64,000 bases of DNA from Stictocephala bisonia (GCA_035578905.1 JAQJVL010001123.1:124001-188000); one strand, 5' to 3'; positions 23,996 through 36,240 are shown, counted from the stretch's first letter. Notes: a model not told the origin generated them from the letters alone. Numbers and translations are program-made.

Positions 23996-25062
23996 GTATT
24001 TTAATGCCAATAAGACAAAACAGAGCTACAACTTGTAAAGTTATGGCTTATGGTCAGTGAGAACAGAAAAAAAATTGGATGAATATAGTGTTCTTGCCCT
24101 TATTCACACATGTATGACAGTATGTTACTGTGTGACTTGGAGATGTACAGCTGATATGTTATACAGTAGAAACCCTATTTTCCGTCAGGGGTCGGGACCG
24201 AGGCCGTGACGGATTAGAGAATAGACGAATTAGAGAGAATCCACCCACTCACACTTATATCACTGGAAACTTATTATTAGTGCTTACGCACGTTAAATTT
24301 TAATGCTGTATGGTACATATTGATTAACGAAATAAGAATGAAAAGGTTAGAAAAAAGTCATGTTACAGAATGTACATACTGCAGATCATATTTACGCTTT
24401 TATTACAGTAGGCCTAGTTTTAATGTAAAACATAAGCTTGTACATTATGTAATGAGCACAAAAATTAATTATCAACATTCTTAAAATTAAACTGCAGCAC
24501 AGTGTAATATATTAAAGTCCAGTTCCCACGGCCAGTGTTTTCGCAGACATCAGGCGATGTCAGTACATGAATAGCGTGTCGCCTGTGTATCATCAGACAT
24601 GACCGTTCCAACGGCCCGTGACCTGTGTAGGCATCGCGGCTTAAAAATTCATCTCCAACCACAGGCCTTTGTAGTACCGCCTCTTTCACCATGTTGTACG
24701 GGATCTGTTCAGGAAGCCCCGGACGGCCTGTCGGTACATCAGGCGTACACAGACAAGCTGTTCCAATGACCTGTTATCTGGTAGACAGCAGACGAGGCCT
24801 TACAGATGACAGGCCGTTGAAACTAGGCTTATGAGGGCTAGATGGCTGGAGGGGGAAATTGTTGTCTTCCAGATGGATAAGTCATATGACAACTGTTATA
24901 TCGTGGCGCGACGAACTCAGACACTGACGGATAACAGAACCTAGCGGAAAATAGGGTGACGGACAATCGGGTTTTCACTGTACCTGTTTTATACCTCTAT
25001 CAGATATAAACAAAAATCGTGTTAACATATCTACATTTTATCCACCACTACAATCATATGTA
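23784..25062 (-). repeat. block shared with 56938-58214
   Basis: The palindrome loop plus the first minisatellite units match 56938-58214 in reverse complement, with coordinate sum 81998. The left boundary of the other copy is at ATGATTGTAGTGG. Confidence 0.88.
24164..24980 (-). mobile_element. pogo/Tigger-type MITE in the palindrome loop
   Basis: Ends CAGTAGAAACCCTATTTTCC (24164) and, inverted, CAGTGAAAACCCGATTGTCC (24980), flanked by TA on both sides. Terminal CAG plus a TA duplication is the pogo/Tigger signature. The 817 bp hold no transposase; a GC-rich interior contains a small frame (24692-24465, minus) that I do not recognise. Confidence 0.85.
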
Positions 25063-25672
25063 TGTGTATGGGTGGGCGGGTGGGTCAATACTACTGTATG
25101 TGTATGGGTACCAATTTATATGTATGGGTGGGCATGTGGGTCAAAACCACTGTATGTGTATGGGTGGGTGGGTGGATCAATACCACTGTATATGTATGGG
25201 TACCAATTTATGTGTATGGGTGGGCATGTGGGTCAAAACCACTGTATGTGTATGGGTGGGTGGGTGGATCAATACCACTGTATATGTATGGGTACCAATT
25301 TATGTGTATGGGTGGGCATGTGGGTCAAAACCACTGTATGTGTATGGGTGGGTGGGTGGATCAATACCACTGTATATGTATGGGTACCACTGTATGTGTA
25401 TGGGTGGGTGGGTGGGTCAATACCACTGTATGTGTATGGGTGGACATGTGGGCAATACCACTCTATGTGTATGGGTGGCCGGGTGGGTCAATACCACTGT
25501 ATGTGTATGGGTGGGTGGGTAAGTCAATACCACTGTACGTGTATGGGTGGCCGGGTGGGTCAATACCACTGTATGTGTATGGGTGGGTGGGTAAGTCAAT
25601 ACCACTGTACGTGTATGGGTGGCCGGGTGGGTCAATACCACTGTATGTGTATGGGTGGGTGAGCGGGTTTTA
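25063..25672 (+). repeat. GGGTGGG minisatellite array, right
   Basis: Inverted partner of the left array, G-rich on the plus strand. It has three copies of the GGTACCAATTTA higher-order unit (25110, 25202, 25294) versus two in the left. At 25402-25416 four GGG runs are spaced by single T, a perfect G-quadruplex motif. Confidence 0.93.
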
Positions 25673-25744
25673 TTCATATCGTTTAATTTGTGCAAATGTT
25701 TATGTGGATATTGATATAATAGCTATATTTTTCGTTATATATTT

Positions 25745-27379
25745 GGAGGGGTCAGAGCAACAACCAACCAAGTCCAAAATTTTGATTTTTGTAGTTTGCT
25801 ATGGTAACGTGTGTCTAAAATCGAGTTCTATTCAGTGCAATAACAAACCAAGTCCAAAGTTCAATAATTTGCCACCAGAATGCGTTAGTTTGTTGATGCT
25901 CTGACAGGCTGCAACAAAGTTTCAGAGCAACAACGAACCACGTCCATTTGAGGTTATGTTGATGTTGTTATCGTCTGTTTGGATTGTTTTTGAAGCATTA
26001 AAATGACTTCTGATAGTGACTGGAGTCCAGGAAGTGATGAAGGTAAGGTTTATAACATTTATTACAACCTAGAAGTCTAGAATCCTTAGACTTCTAGGAT
26101 CAGAGGAAGGGGTGCTGAGGACATATCCAGCTGTTTGGTGAAACACATCATAGAAAATGCTAAGGAATATGAAAGTATAACAATGTTTTCAGACAGCTGT
26201 GGCAGCCAGAACCGTAATATTAAGATCTGTCTATCTATGTTAAAGCTAGTAAACGGGCCAGAATAACCGCCGAAAACATTGATCTCATGTACATGGTGGT
26301 CACTCGTACCTACCAAATGACACTGACTTTGGCATGATTGAGAGGGCGAGTCAGAAAAACCACCAATTGTACGTTCCAGAAGACTGGTTTGAAGTGATAA
26401 AATCAGCAAAACGCAAGAATCCGTGTTTCGTGGTCCACCAAATGAAAAGAGAAGAATTTTTAAGTACCAAAGAACTTGAAGAAAGTGTGGAATATCGAAA
26501 AAAGGGAACTGACGAGGAACCTGTCAATTGGTTAAACATACGTTGGATAAGACTTGTTAAAGGAGAACCTTTCACAGTGTTCTTCAAACACTCACTGTGT
26601 GAGGAAGAACCTTTCAGGCAGTTGGACTTAAAGCAGTACGCTCCTACCAAACCAAGAAAAAATTCAAAAATTAAAAAAGGATTGAACTTACAATCACTTT
26701 CTGAAGTACAACAGAGCCCTCTCTATCCAAACCGCAGACCGGTCACACAAGCGAAAAAAGGTGACATGCAATCTCTTTTTCCTTACATACCCCCCACCCA
26801 CCACCGGTACTTCAAGAACTTACCTGTTGAAGTCACTACAAGAAGAAGAAGTTTAGAAGTAGATGAGGAGGCTGATGAAGAAAATGATAAAATTGTTTAC
26901 CTGTAACTTAGTTTTTTCAACCTGTTACTTTGTTTTGACCTGTAAAAGTGGTTCTGTAATAAATCAGAATGTTTTATCTCGACTAAAAATATTGACTGTT
27001 CATTTAATCAATTATTCCCTGTCACTATGACAATGTAGTTTATTCGATTTTCACCACGACAATGTAATGAAAATGTGTTGTTTTGTCAGATTTAACTTTT
27101 GTGGAGTTGGTTAAATACTGCAGAGTCAAAAAATGGAAAACGTTCAGTGCAACAATCAACCAAGTCCACGAAAAAAAGTTTGCTTGGTAATAAAAAAAAT
27201 ATATATATACTTTTTTTTACTTTTCCTGCACTAAACGTTTTTTATATATTTCAACTACATTAATAAAAAAAATTTTTTTAATGGTCAAAGATTGCCAAAG
27301 TTATGAATTTTGAACTTTAACTCAATTTTTCTCAGTTTTTACTTTTTTGGACTTGATTGGTTGTTGCTCTGACCCCTCC
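25745..27379 (+). mobile_element. DNA transposon, Sola-like candidate, internally deleted
   Basis: Terminal inverted repeats of 35 bp start GGAGGGGTCAGAGCAACAAC (25745) and end, inverted, at 27379 with one mismatch. The target duplication is ATTT (25741-25744 and 27380-27383), and the left palindrome arm shows the empty site. A start exon (MTSDSDWSPGSDEG, ATG at 26004) ends at a GGTAAGG donor-like site, and then only the C-terminal third of a transposase remains. Further copies of the terminal core TTCAGNGCAACAA...AAGTCCA lie at about 25831, 25921 and 27142. Confidence 0.85.
26117..26906 (+). pseudogene. transposase C-terminal part (DUF7869/Sola-like)
   Basis: First segment (26117-26263): ITMFSDSCGSQNRNIKIC, matching the D-x-C-x-G-Q-N-R/K-N motif of a transposase-like family common in insects. 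After a frameshift near 26264-26280: GHSYLPNDTDFGMIERA, then LYVPEDWFEVIKSA, and a Lys/Arg-rich tail to the stop at 26906. The acids in SDSCG and DTDFG and the Glu in MIER would suit a DDE enzyme. The N-terminal two thirds are missing. Family naming is from memory of the motif and is tentative. Confidence 0.65.
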
Positions 27380-27393
27380 ATTTATTTAGTAAC

Positions 27394-27831
27394 CTTTTTT
27401 TAAACTAGAAATCTGTTCTTTGCACCAAATGGGAACAGTGGGTCTAAATGGGTTAAGATGTTTAATGCCCTGTCAGTTAATATTAGAAGCTTGCCTAGAT
27501 CTAAGCTTGATAATCTATTGAGAGATTGGCTCTTGATAGACCCACTGTACAGTGTGACTGAGTTTTTTGACTTGGACTTTGTGACACTAACTAGATCTGA
27601 AGTGACACCCACCACACTTGACTAGGCGTATATTTGATCAAACAAGCATATATTTTTTGACTTTACTTACTTGCCTGCATGAGAATTATTATTTGTTTTT
27701 ATTTATGTAATATGTAGATATTATTTCTTATCTTTTAAGTATTTTATGCTCAGCATGTGTTAGTATGCATGTATTCTGTATAAATTTTATTGATTGCATG
27801 ATTTTTCCATTGACTGCTTTGTTAGTTTTAA
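27394..27831 (+). pseudogene. LINE C-terminal fragment (right arm)
   Basis: Mirror copy of 22656-23095, reading on the plus strand and ending at TGA/TAG near 27625. Confidence 0.6.
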
Positions 27832-28407
27832 AACTATATACGTTTCTTTCTTTCAAAAATATTTATTCAATAATTTACAAGAAATATATGCAATAATAGA
27901 TATTATGCAAATGGATAAGTATCAATAAGTACATGCTTCCAACACAACAATCCCAAGCACCTAATATGTGCGTGTACTTACTTATATATAAATAGTTTTA
28001 AACTTCTTTGGCAGTCTATTACAGTTCTATACATTTCATTCACAAGGAACTTACCATATCGTAAAACAATTTACCACAATTTACTAGCAGTGCAAAATGC
28101 TATAACTAATCTTACAATAAAGATACATGCAACAAGGAAAAAAACATTTAACTATAAACAGCAAAGGAAAAAAAGAAAAAATCTAATAAACAAACCAACT
28201 AGTAAATATCCAAGTTACACAATAATATAGGTACAGTTAAAAATATTAACAATACTTCAAAATATTACTCAACAATCTAGTCAACTTTAACATGTACATT
28301 TATCAAATATAATATCCGAAACTCCAACAAAGATGGGAAAAATTTCATAAATATGTATCAAATTATACAATATATATAAATAAATAAGTAAATAAATAGA
28401 TATAGAG

Positions 28408-28457
<50 letters not shown>

Positions 28458-31407
28458 TAAATAAATATATATAGAGTATAGATAGAGTACCAATATTTGA
28501 ATTCTGTTCATGGGACACTTAATATAAATTCTAAACATTTCATTTTGAACTTTGGCTTCCTTTCAACAAGTATACTATTTCCAAACATTCTAATCAATTT
28601 ATTGTAAAGAGTTGGGCCAAGATAAGAAAACTGGTGCCTTGAAATTTCTTTAAAATGATTAGGTACATTAAGAAGATTAAATTGAGCAGCCCTTGTTTCT
28701 CTATATGATATATGAAAGGGAAATCTCTGCAATGTTTGTGTATATACATCAAAGTGTTTAACTTATATAGCTGATCAAAAGTAAGGATACTATTATGATT
28801 GAATACATAACTTAATCTGTCTGTACGTCCAATACTGTATATTATGTTCTGTTGTATACACTTGATGGAATAACGGTTTAAAAAAGAATACATTTTTAAA
28901 TTTATTCCACAATTTTTTATTTAAATAGCGCTTTCGCCGATTAAGGCATCATCAGTTTTTGTAAACAGAAAAAAAACATATGTTTAAAACAATATAAATT
29001 AAAATATGATAAAATATAGATATTTTTAAAGAATTTAAAACTTAAATGGATTAGTAGAAAGTAATTTTAAATAAGATATTAAACTGGAAAATATGATTTA
29101 CAATTAATTATTTTATGTTTGATTTCTTCTTTAACTAAAGGTAAGTATATATTACTAAAATGTATAGATTGTTGTGATATACATTGTTCTTTGTATATTA
29201 TGCGCAATGCATGACGTTGACACTCTACCACTGGTTGTAATGTGGTAGAGTATGTACCACCATAATGAACAATACCATACCTCAATGTACTCTCAAACCA
29301 TGATAAATATAACTGTTTTAAATATTCAGTTCTCAAAAACTGCTTCATGTGGTACAAAGAATAATTTATTTTTCTTAATTTCTTAGCCAGATATTTTGTA
29401 TGAAAATCCCATTTTAAGTTAGAGTCAACATACATTGCTAAATATTTTACATTATCAACTATTTATATATTTGAACAATTACACTCATACAAACACTGGT
29501 AACTATGACATAGTAAATTAAACATGCAATGTAAATCAGACTTAGGCTTATTGTTACTTAGGCTTATTGAATTAATACACTTGCCGTGAAATCTTCAAGC
29601 AGAAAAAAATATTAACTTTTCCTTGTTTGTACATGTTCAATTGTGTCACTTTTGTAAAGAAACAGCCTCAAATGTTCCGCGTTGATCACAAGCAAAGTAG
29701 GTACAACCTCAGGCCAACAAATAATGTTGACATTCCTTCTCACAAAACAAGTTTCTTTGAAAGACACCTAAGATACCGAGGGGCCCAGCTCTTCAATGCA
29801 CTGCCTGAGACTCTTAAAGCGGATGGCGATGTGGGAAGGTTTGAGAGGGGGGCAAGAAGCATGTTCCTTGAAAAGGCCTTCTACGGTGTCGGGGATTTTT
29901 TGTCCACCTCTCCTCCTGTAAACAGTAATTAAGAGACGGCCACCTAAATAAATTGTAATCGAGTCTTTAGTTTATTAAGGATACTGTTAATTATTTTATT
30001 GTTCTTTGTTTTTGTAAATATTATGTATATCATGTATAGCATGTATATTATGATAATTTGACGCAATTATGCAGAGGTATTTCTGTTATCAATAAAGATA
30101 TTCTGACTCTGACTCTGTTATCAAAAAAACAAAATACATTTGGTTTTAGATACATTTATCAGTAGTTTATTCCTTATTAACCACTCTGATGCCTTGGCTA
30201 AATCATTCTCAATTCTAGCCCTGAGAGATGCTCTACTGTAAGCTGTACACACCAAAGCTGCATCATCAGCATAAGCAAACAAGGTGGAGAAAAGGTCGAT
30301 ACTAAGTAGGCCATTTATGTAAATTAAGAAGAATAAAGGACCGAGAACTCCCCCTTGTGCTGTCCCATAAATCAATTCCATTACTTCACTTAGTATGTTA
30401 TTTATTGTCACAACTTGCCTTCTATTTTTACAAAAAGAAACTAACCAAGCCAAAGCTGAGCCTCCAATTCCATAATGTTTGAATTTCTGAATTAATACAT
30501 CTATATTCAAAAGGTCAAAGGCTTTTTTCAAATCTAAATAAACAGCTAGGGTGAATTTTTTAGCACTGATTGAATTTACAATGCAACTTACATGTTTCTC
30601 TAAGGCCAAGCCGGTTCCCTTACCAGGTAAAAATCCATACTGATTGCTAGATAATAAATTAAAGTCTTTAAAATACTTTAATAGCTTTTCCTTGATAAAG
30701 TCTCAAATATTTTTGTTATAGTGTTTATGAGAGATACTGGACGATGTGATGACACCTCAGTGTCATACCCCACCTTATACACAGGCACAACTACAACAGT
30801 TTTAAATTGATCTGGTATTACCACTTGTGCAAGAGACTTCTCATATATATTGCATAATATGGGTACAAATATATCAATGTTATTCTTAATGACTATGCTA
30901 CTTATTCCATCCAGCCTGCTCTCGTTTTTCATCTTACATACTACCTTATAAATATATATTTCATTTATGTCAAACTTATTTAACAATATTTCAGAATCAG
31001 TTTCTTCTTGAATAAATATGTCACAACCAAATGCATTCTCTTTTAGCTCTGGAACAATACTAGTGTAATAATTATTAAAAACATTGGCTACTAAAGCCTC
31101 ATTTCCTTCTACTTTAACTGGACTATCATTTACCTTTATATAACTAAAATGGCTATTTTTTTATTTAATACTTTTCTAACTACACCCCAGTACTGCTTAG
31201 TATCACCGTTACACTTGCCTATTAACCTGGAATAATAATTTAGCTTTTCATGTTTTATATGATTTCTTTCAAATCTGGACAAATTAGTATATTCTTCTTT
31301 CAACTGTACATTAAGCCTATCTGTACAATAATTTTTATATAACACATTTTTCCAGTATATCAGATTAATTAAATAATTGGATATCCATTCCCTCCTTCTT
31401 CTATTTT
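27832..31407 (-). mobile_element. degenerate LINE with RT domain (right arm)
   Basis: Mirror copy of 19080-22655. The RT core is at 30121-30609 with the same YADD box, and a frame at 30678-30986 (fingers region) that is broken in the left arm is open here, which shows that the arms carry different indels. Confidence 0.82.
29585..30133 (+). mobile_element. 3' fragment of another LINE inserted in the LINE (right arm)
   Basis: Mirror copy of 20354-20902; the RT tail reads from 29627 to 29932 on the plus strand. Confidence 0.8.
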
Positions 31408-31412
31408 TGCTA

Positions 31413-32192
31413 CGAGGCGTGTTTTAAAAGTAAGTACCGTTTTTAAATTACGCCGCCGTAGCGCTGCGGTCACCGTTTAGCGCATGCGCGCCGTGTAGCC
31501 ACATCTGTTGGGAAGCCACAGACGCCATTACGGAACCATCCGATCGAGTTTACATCTGTTTGCGTGATTTTAAAATGACTCCACCTATTGAGAATCCCGC
31601 CGACTGCGAAGTGCGTGCTGTAATACGGTTTCTCTGTGCTCAAGGCTTCAAAGCAGTTGACATTCATCACCAAATCAGTGAAGTGTATGGTGAAAACATT
31701 ATGAGTGCTGGAATGATTTGGAAATGGGTTAGGGCCTTTAAAGATGGCCGCACAAACATTCATGATGAGAAACGAAGTAGGCGACCTTCAGTCATTACCG
31801 ATGACAGAATGAAATGAAGGTCGCCTACTTCGTTTCTCATCATGAATGTTTGTGCGGCCATCTTTAAAGGCCCTAACCCATTTCCAAATCATTCCAGCAC
31901 TCATAATGTTTTCACCATACACTTCACTGATTTGGTGATGAATGTCAACTGCTTTGAAGCCTTGAGCACAGAGAAACCGTATTACAGCACGCACTTCGCA
32001 GTCGGCGGGTTTCTCAATAGGTGGAGTCATTTTAAAATCACGCAAAAAAATGTAAACTCGATCGGATGGTTCCGTAATGGCGTCTGTGGCTTCCCAACAG
32101 AAGTGGCTACACGTAGCGCATGCGCTAAACGGCGACCGCAGCGCTGCGGCGGCGTAATTTAAAAACGGTACTTACTTTAAAAACACGCCTCG
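31413..32192. mobile_element. palindromic mariner element (right arm)
   Basis: Mirror copy of 18292-19071, also 780 bp with TA flanks and two N-terminal transposase halves. Confidence 0.9.
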
Positions 32193-32421
32193 TATTTAAA
32201 CTTTTTAAAGTACAGGAAGATTCAAAGCAAATATTATAGGTTCTATAAAATTCTTGTAATGCTATGTTTACATCTTGGCTATTGACAACAGAACTTTGTT
32301 TATTTGACTTGTGCATGATCACAGCAACTATTATGTTATATTAATATCTTATCATATTAGTATGCAGCATGGCCTAGCCTGAAACATGCCTTGTTGATTG
32401 GCTCAATAAAATCACTGAATT

Positions 32422-33014
32422 AGATCAAAGAAGGCCATGAATAGAACTTGGGTTGGAGAACATTTTGACAGTTTTCTCGGAACGTAAACGCATGATGAAA
32501 CTTTGGCACAGACATGGTCCACATGGCTAATTCAGGTCAAACTTCGATCAAAGTAAATTCCAAGGAACTTTGCTGATTCAACCTCCTGTAAGGTGGTGTT
32601 GTCTGCTATTACCACTGGACAATTTACTAAGACTTCGGGTTTCAAGCAGAATTGAAAATCATTTATTTTTGAACTGTTGTTATTTCTAAACTAATAAAAC
32701 AATAGAAAATTATAGTAACAAATAATAATATGAAATCTGAAATACAACACTCATTCTTTCACAAATTTCCAATATTCATTCATACTCTCATTCATACACT
32801 GGTATGTCCGACCCGAGGCTCGCTCTCCCAGTTGTATTGAAGGAACTCCCTCACTGAGTAATTTAAATATTGCTTTAAATTTAGTTTGCTTAAGTTTTGG
32901 ATGCAAATTAAGATTAAGAAACGATTGAATTTCTAAGTGTTCAATTGAGGCCCATTTTAAGAAGAGAGTCCTGTCATCGGCGTACTGAACTAGAAACCAT
33001 AAGTGTCTATACAA
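32422..33014 (-). pseudogene. LINE reverse-transcriptase fragment (right arm)
   Basis: Mirror copy of 17473-18065 with the same YADD box and the same breaks. There is a small in-frame difference near 32815 (one extra codon, and ERASGRTY versus ERAGRTY). Confidence 0.75.
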
Positions 33015-33196
33015 ACAGAAATATTGTCTTGAAGAAGTGTTAAATATATATTATTACTATCAGCTGATGTTTATTATTGTAATATTTGTTGTTAATATAG
33101 TTAGTAGCAACACTGCCGCGTGCACAGACTAATTGTTTAATCAGTAGTACCAGGAAAGCCGATCTCCGATCGGGTTCATATCATCTAATCGCTGAC

Positions 33197-33605
33197 TTCC
33201 AATACCGAATTTAAATGAATCCCAAGATACTGAAACATGCTATGAAGCTGAAATTGAAAATACACATCTTGATTCAAACAATGAAACAAATCTTATGACT
33301 TGTAATAATACTTTGCAAACAACTTCTACAAATAATTCTGGAAATACCTTACAAACTTCTAGCAACTTTCTTAATTACGATTTGCCATCAACCTCGGGGG
33401 TAACACCGAGGTTGATGGCAAATCGTAATTAAGAAAGTTGCTAGAAGTTTGTAAGGTATTTCCAGAATTATTTGTAGAAGTTGTTTGCAAAGTATTATTA
33501 TTACAAGTCATAAGATTTGTTCATTGTTTGAATCAAGATCTGTATTTTCAATTTCAGCTTCATAGCATGTTTCAGTAATTTGGGATTTATTTAAATTCGG
33601 TATTG
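33197..33605. repeat. small palindrome inside right arm
   Basis: Mirror copy of 16882-17290, with the loop GGGTAACA. The basic MPGRRPPKRRKF frame ends on the minus strand near 33662. Confidence 0.85.
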
Positions 33606-34144
33606 GTGGCTCATTTTTATTAAAATTAAACTTGCGTCGTTTTGGAGGACGTCTGCCTGGCATCTAAGAAAAAGTTAAAATACACTGAACTGAAGTTATC
33701 AATGAACTGTAAATTTATCTTGCTTGCTGTAATGCGGATCAAAGAAATTATAATAAAAATGAAATAAAGTTCGAGAATAACTGAATTATTGTGTATATTA
33801 GACATAGGTAAGAAAAATACAATAATATTTGGTTTGTTTACATTTTAACAGATTCAGAAAAACATGTGTTATTTAAAAAAATAAATTAAAATCATAACTC
33901 ACATGTTGAAATAGTAAATAGTAAACATTAAACAGTGGTATTGACCCACCCGCCCACCCATTTACTTTTGGAATCGTGAAAACTCATAGAAAATGAGTTT
34001 TCTCAAAATTGTCACCAAATCCATTGGATTCCTGAGGTAGAAAACCTTTTATAGACAAAGTACGAAGAAAATCGGTAGAGCCGTTTTTGAAATAAAATGA
34101 CTGGAAATAGGTACATACATACATACATACAATTCCTTGCTCGT

Positions 34145-35100
34145 TTTATAGTATAAGATAAGAGATCGTCTATGCCTGTGGGACACCATACTTCAGCTTA
34201 AATTTAGAATCTAAAATAACAATTATTTTATTTTAATGAGCAAATTATATAGTTGCTTTGAAATAAGTATTGATATATCTCACAGTATATTTAAACGTTC
34301 ACTTAATGTCTTGTCCACTAGTTAATTTAATAACTAATTGTAATTAATTGTCATATTTTTATGCCCCATTAAGTACTTACTTAATGTACTGCATAACTCT
34401 TTGTCAAATCTATGAACTTTTTAGGCTACCCAACTGGCAACTACACAGCAAAAAAATACACAGCTGTTTTAAAATGTTTTAATTCTGGCTTGTGTCGTCT
34501 GCTTCGTCACAACAATATGAGACGTATTGTTCTATTATTGTTTATTTTAGTTTAGTAGATTATCTTCATTTCATCAGTCATCACATACACTTACACAATA
34601 CTCTGCTATCATACAAATTTTATGTAAGAAGAACAGAGCCATAGTATTTGCTCAAGGTTTCTGACTAATTAACAAAGTTATCTCAATAACTTAATTAGGT
34701 TGGTTAAGCATACTCTCACTGAATAGAATTAATATTAGAATAGTATACAAATGTTGTTATATTAATAAGAAGTAATTAAAAAAGCCTACAACAGATATGT
34801 TATCTTTTTAAATTCATTTACACAGTCATTTTTAATTAATCACTTTTCTGAAAGTAATATTAAAAAATAGGTAATACTATAAAATATAGAACAGGAATCT
34901 CGTCGATTTTGTAATTTTTTGCTGAAACTGTTTTTTCTTATAAGATAAATAACTAAGAAAATAGAATATGATAGTTTTTTCATTGGAAAAATCGGGTAAA
35001 TTACGAAAATGAGTTAAAACGGAAAAATATTTTCATTCGTAGATTTAGCGTTTTGAGTACTCAAGTAGTGTGGAATTTTGTCTTGATAACGAATATGGAA
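34145..35100. other. no recognisable feature
   Basis: AT-rich sequence outside the palindrome. No ORF or repeat could be assigned. Confidence 0.45.
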
Positions 35101-35109
35101 ATGTCCATT

Positions 35110-35270
35110 TTCAGTAAGGTTATTTATTTATTTATTCTTTCTTTCTTTCAACGGCAATGCCAGCATACATAACAAAAACACATTGTGGAATACATACAAC
35201 AAACTTAAGTGATAGAACAAGACAAGATTAGAATTTCTTTGAATGACAATTAGTAATTAATAACTTAGAA
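35110..35270 (-). mobile_element. probable LINE 3' end
   Basis: TTATTTATTTATTCTTTCTTTC followed by CAACGGCAATGCCAGCATAC is the reverse complement of a LINE-type 3' tail (GAAAGAAAGAATAAATAAATAA). Only the untranslated end is present. Confidence 0.4.
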
Positions 35271-35463
35271 AGAAAGGTTTAACATAATTAGAAATTGTAC
35301 TGGTTATCACATTAGCAAATATTACAAGACTAGAGAATGGTAAATCATAACAATAATAAATCTCAAAATAAGTGGTAACATTACAGCATAACACTAATAC
35401 ATAAATGATTTGATAGTAAAATGAGATCAACAGGCATGACGAGCTTCAATTATATTTATTATA

Positions 35464-35690
35464 TTTTGATAAGATAGGCCTAGGTTGAGTATTGTTAGGT
35501 TTTGTTATGTTTGGTTAGGTTATGTTTGTTTCATTAGGTTAGATTGACAAACACGAATCTGTAACACCAGCTTACACACAAAACCTAATCTAACCTTCCA
35601 AATCCAAACCTAATCAAACCTTACATAACCTAACCAAATCCTAACATAACCTAATGACAACAAGCCTGGGCCTATCCAATAAAAACATAA
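35464..35690. repeat. TTAGGTT-rich foldback repeat
   Basis: The left half is rich in GTTAGGTT/GGTTAGGTTATG, the right half in CATAACCTAACC, and the ends GATAGGCCTAGG / GCCTGGGCCTATCC are also inverted. The words resemble the insect telomere unit TTAGG but are not a regular telomeric array. It is likely a foldback MITE. Confidence 0.7.
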
Positions 35691-35934
35691 CCTTACTAAA
35701 ACTGGATATTTCTGGGACTAGCACATGGGGGAAAACTCTTGCCATGTTCATGATCAGGACAAAGTTCTGCACCATTTGAGTACCCACAAGGCTATATTTA
35801 CAAACAAAAATATTTCGGGGTTGTTCTTCACTATCCCGACTTTTCTGCTGAAAATAACGATCATATTCTTGTTCCTTAGTTATTTATCTACTATGAAAAA
35901 ACTGTAAGCTAACAAATTAACAATGCCCCTGTTC

Positions 35935-36240
35935 TATATAATTATAGTCAATAGTCATTTATTAGGCCACAAATAACAAAAATACATTGCATTGGCTAAG
36001 TCAAATGTGCTATGTAAATATATCGAAATAACAAACACAAACAAAAATAAACTTATATTAATGAAATTAAGCAACAATTTACTAGGCTCAAGCTCACTAA
36101 CTTGATTTGAATAACTTTAATAAACTATTTAACTTAAGTTTAAATTAAGTTACAGTCCGTCAGCCAAAAACCCCCGGACGCTGTAGTAGCATCCCTCCTG
36201 CAGAGTTACCTTTAATCTTTTTCTGAATTTTAAATTACTA
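35935..36240 (-). pseudogene. LINE C-terminal fragment
   Basis: The reverse complement of 36140-36240 reads IQKKIKGN...LLQRPGVFG then a stop, like the last residues of Jockey-type RT proteins. A 3' untranslated stretch follows toward 35935. Weak evidence. Confidence 0.35.

Larger units (their letters stand above)
25063..34144 (-). repeat. giant palindrome, right arm
   Basis: Reverse-complement partner of 16343-23757. It is longer because of a 1,635-bp DNA transposon at 25745-27379 and different minisatellite copy number. Its (AT)n tract (about 28412-28454) is shorter than the left one (about 22033-22086). Scattered substitutions separate the arms, for example within the RT segment at 30270-30310 versus 20180-20220. 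Confidence 0.93.

Noticed and set aside
23195..24010. Long open frames on both strands (up to 280 codons here and at 25062-25904) rich in Gly, Trp, Tyr and Cys.
   Set aside because: They are translations of the 36-bp minisatellite in every frame; 36 is a multiple of three, so frames stay open without selection.
24465..24692. Frame on the minus strand (and its copy at 57306-57533) starting MVKEAVLQRPVVG, which looks like a small gene.
   Set aside because: It lies wholly inside the pogo-type MITE, is duplicated with it, and matches no family I recognise.
16343..34144. The whole palindrome as one foldback-type transposon with giant TIRs.
   Set aside because: No target duplication is visible at 16343/34144, and the arm content is a pile of unrelated broken elements, so a segmental inverted duplication fits better.
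35464..35690. Interstitial telomere.
   Set aside because: The motifs are irregular, occur in both orientations and lack (TTAGG)n tandem order.
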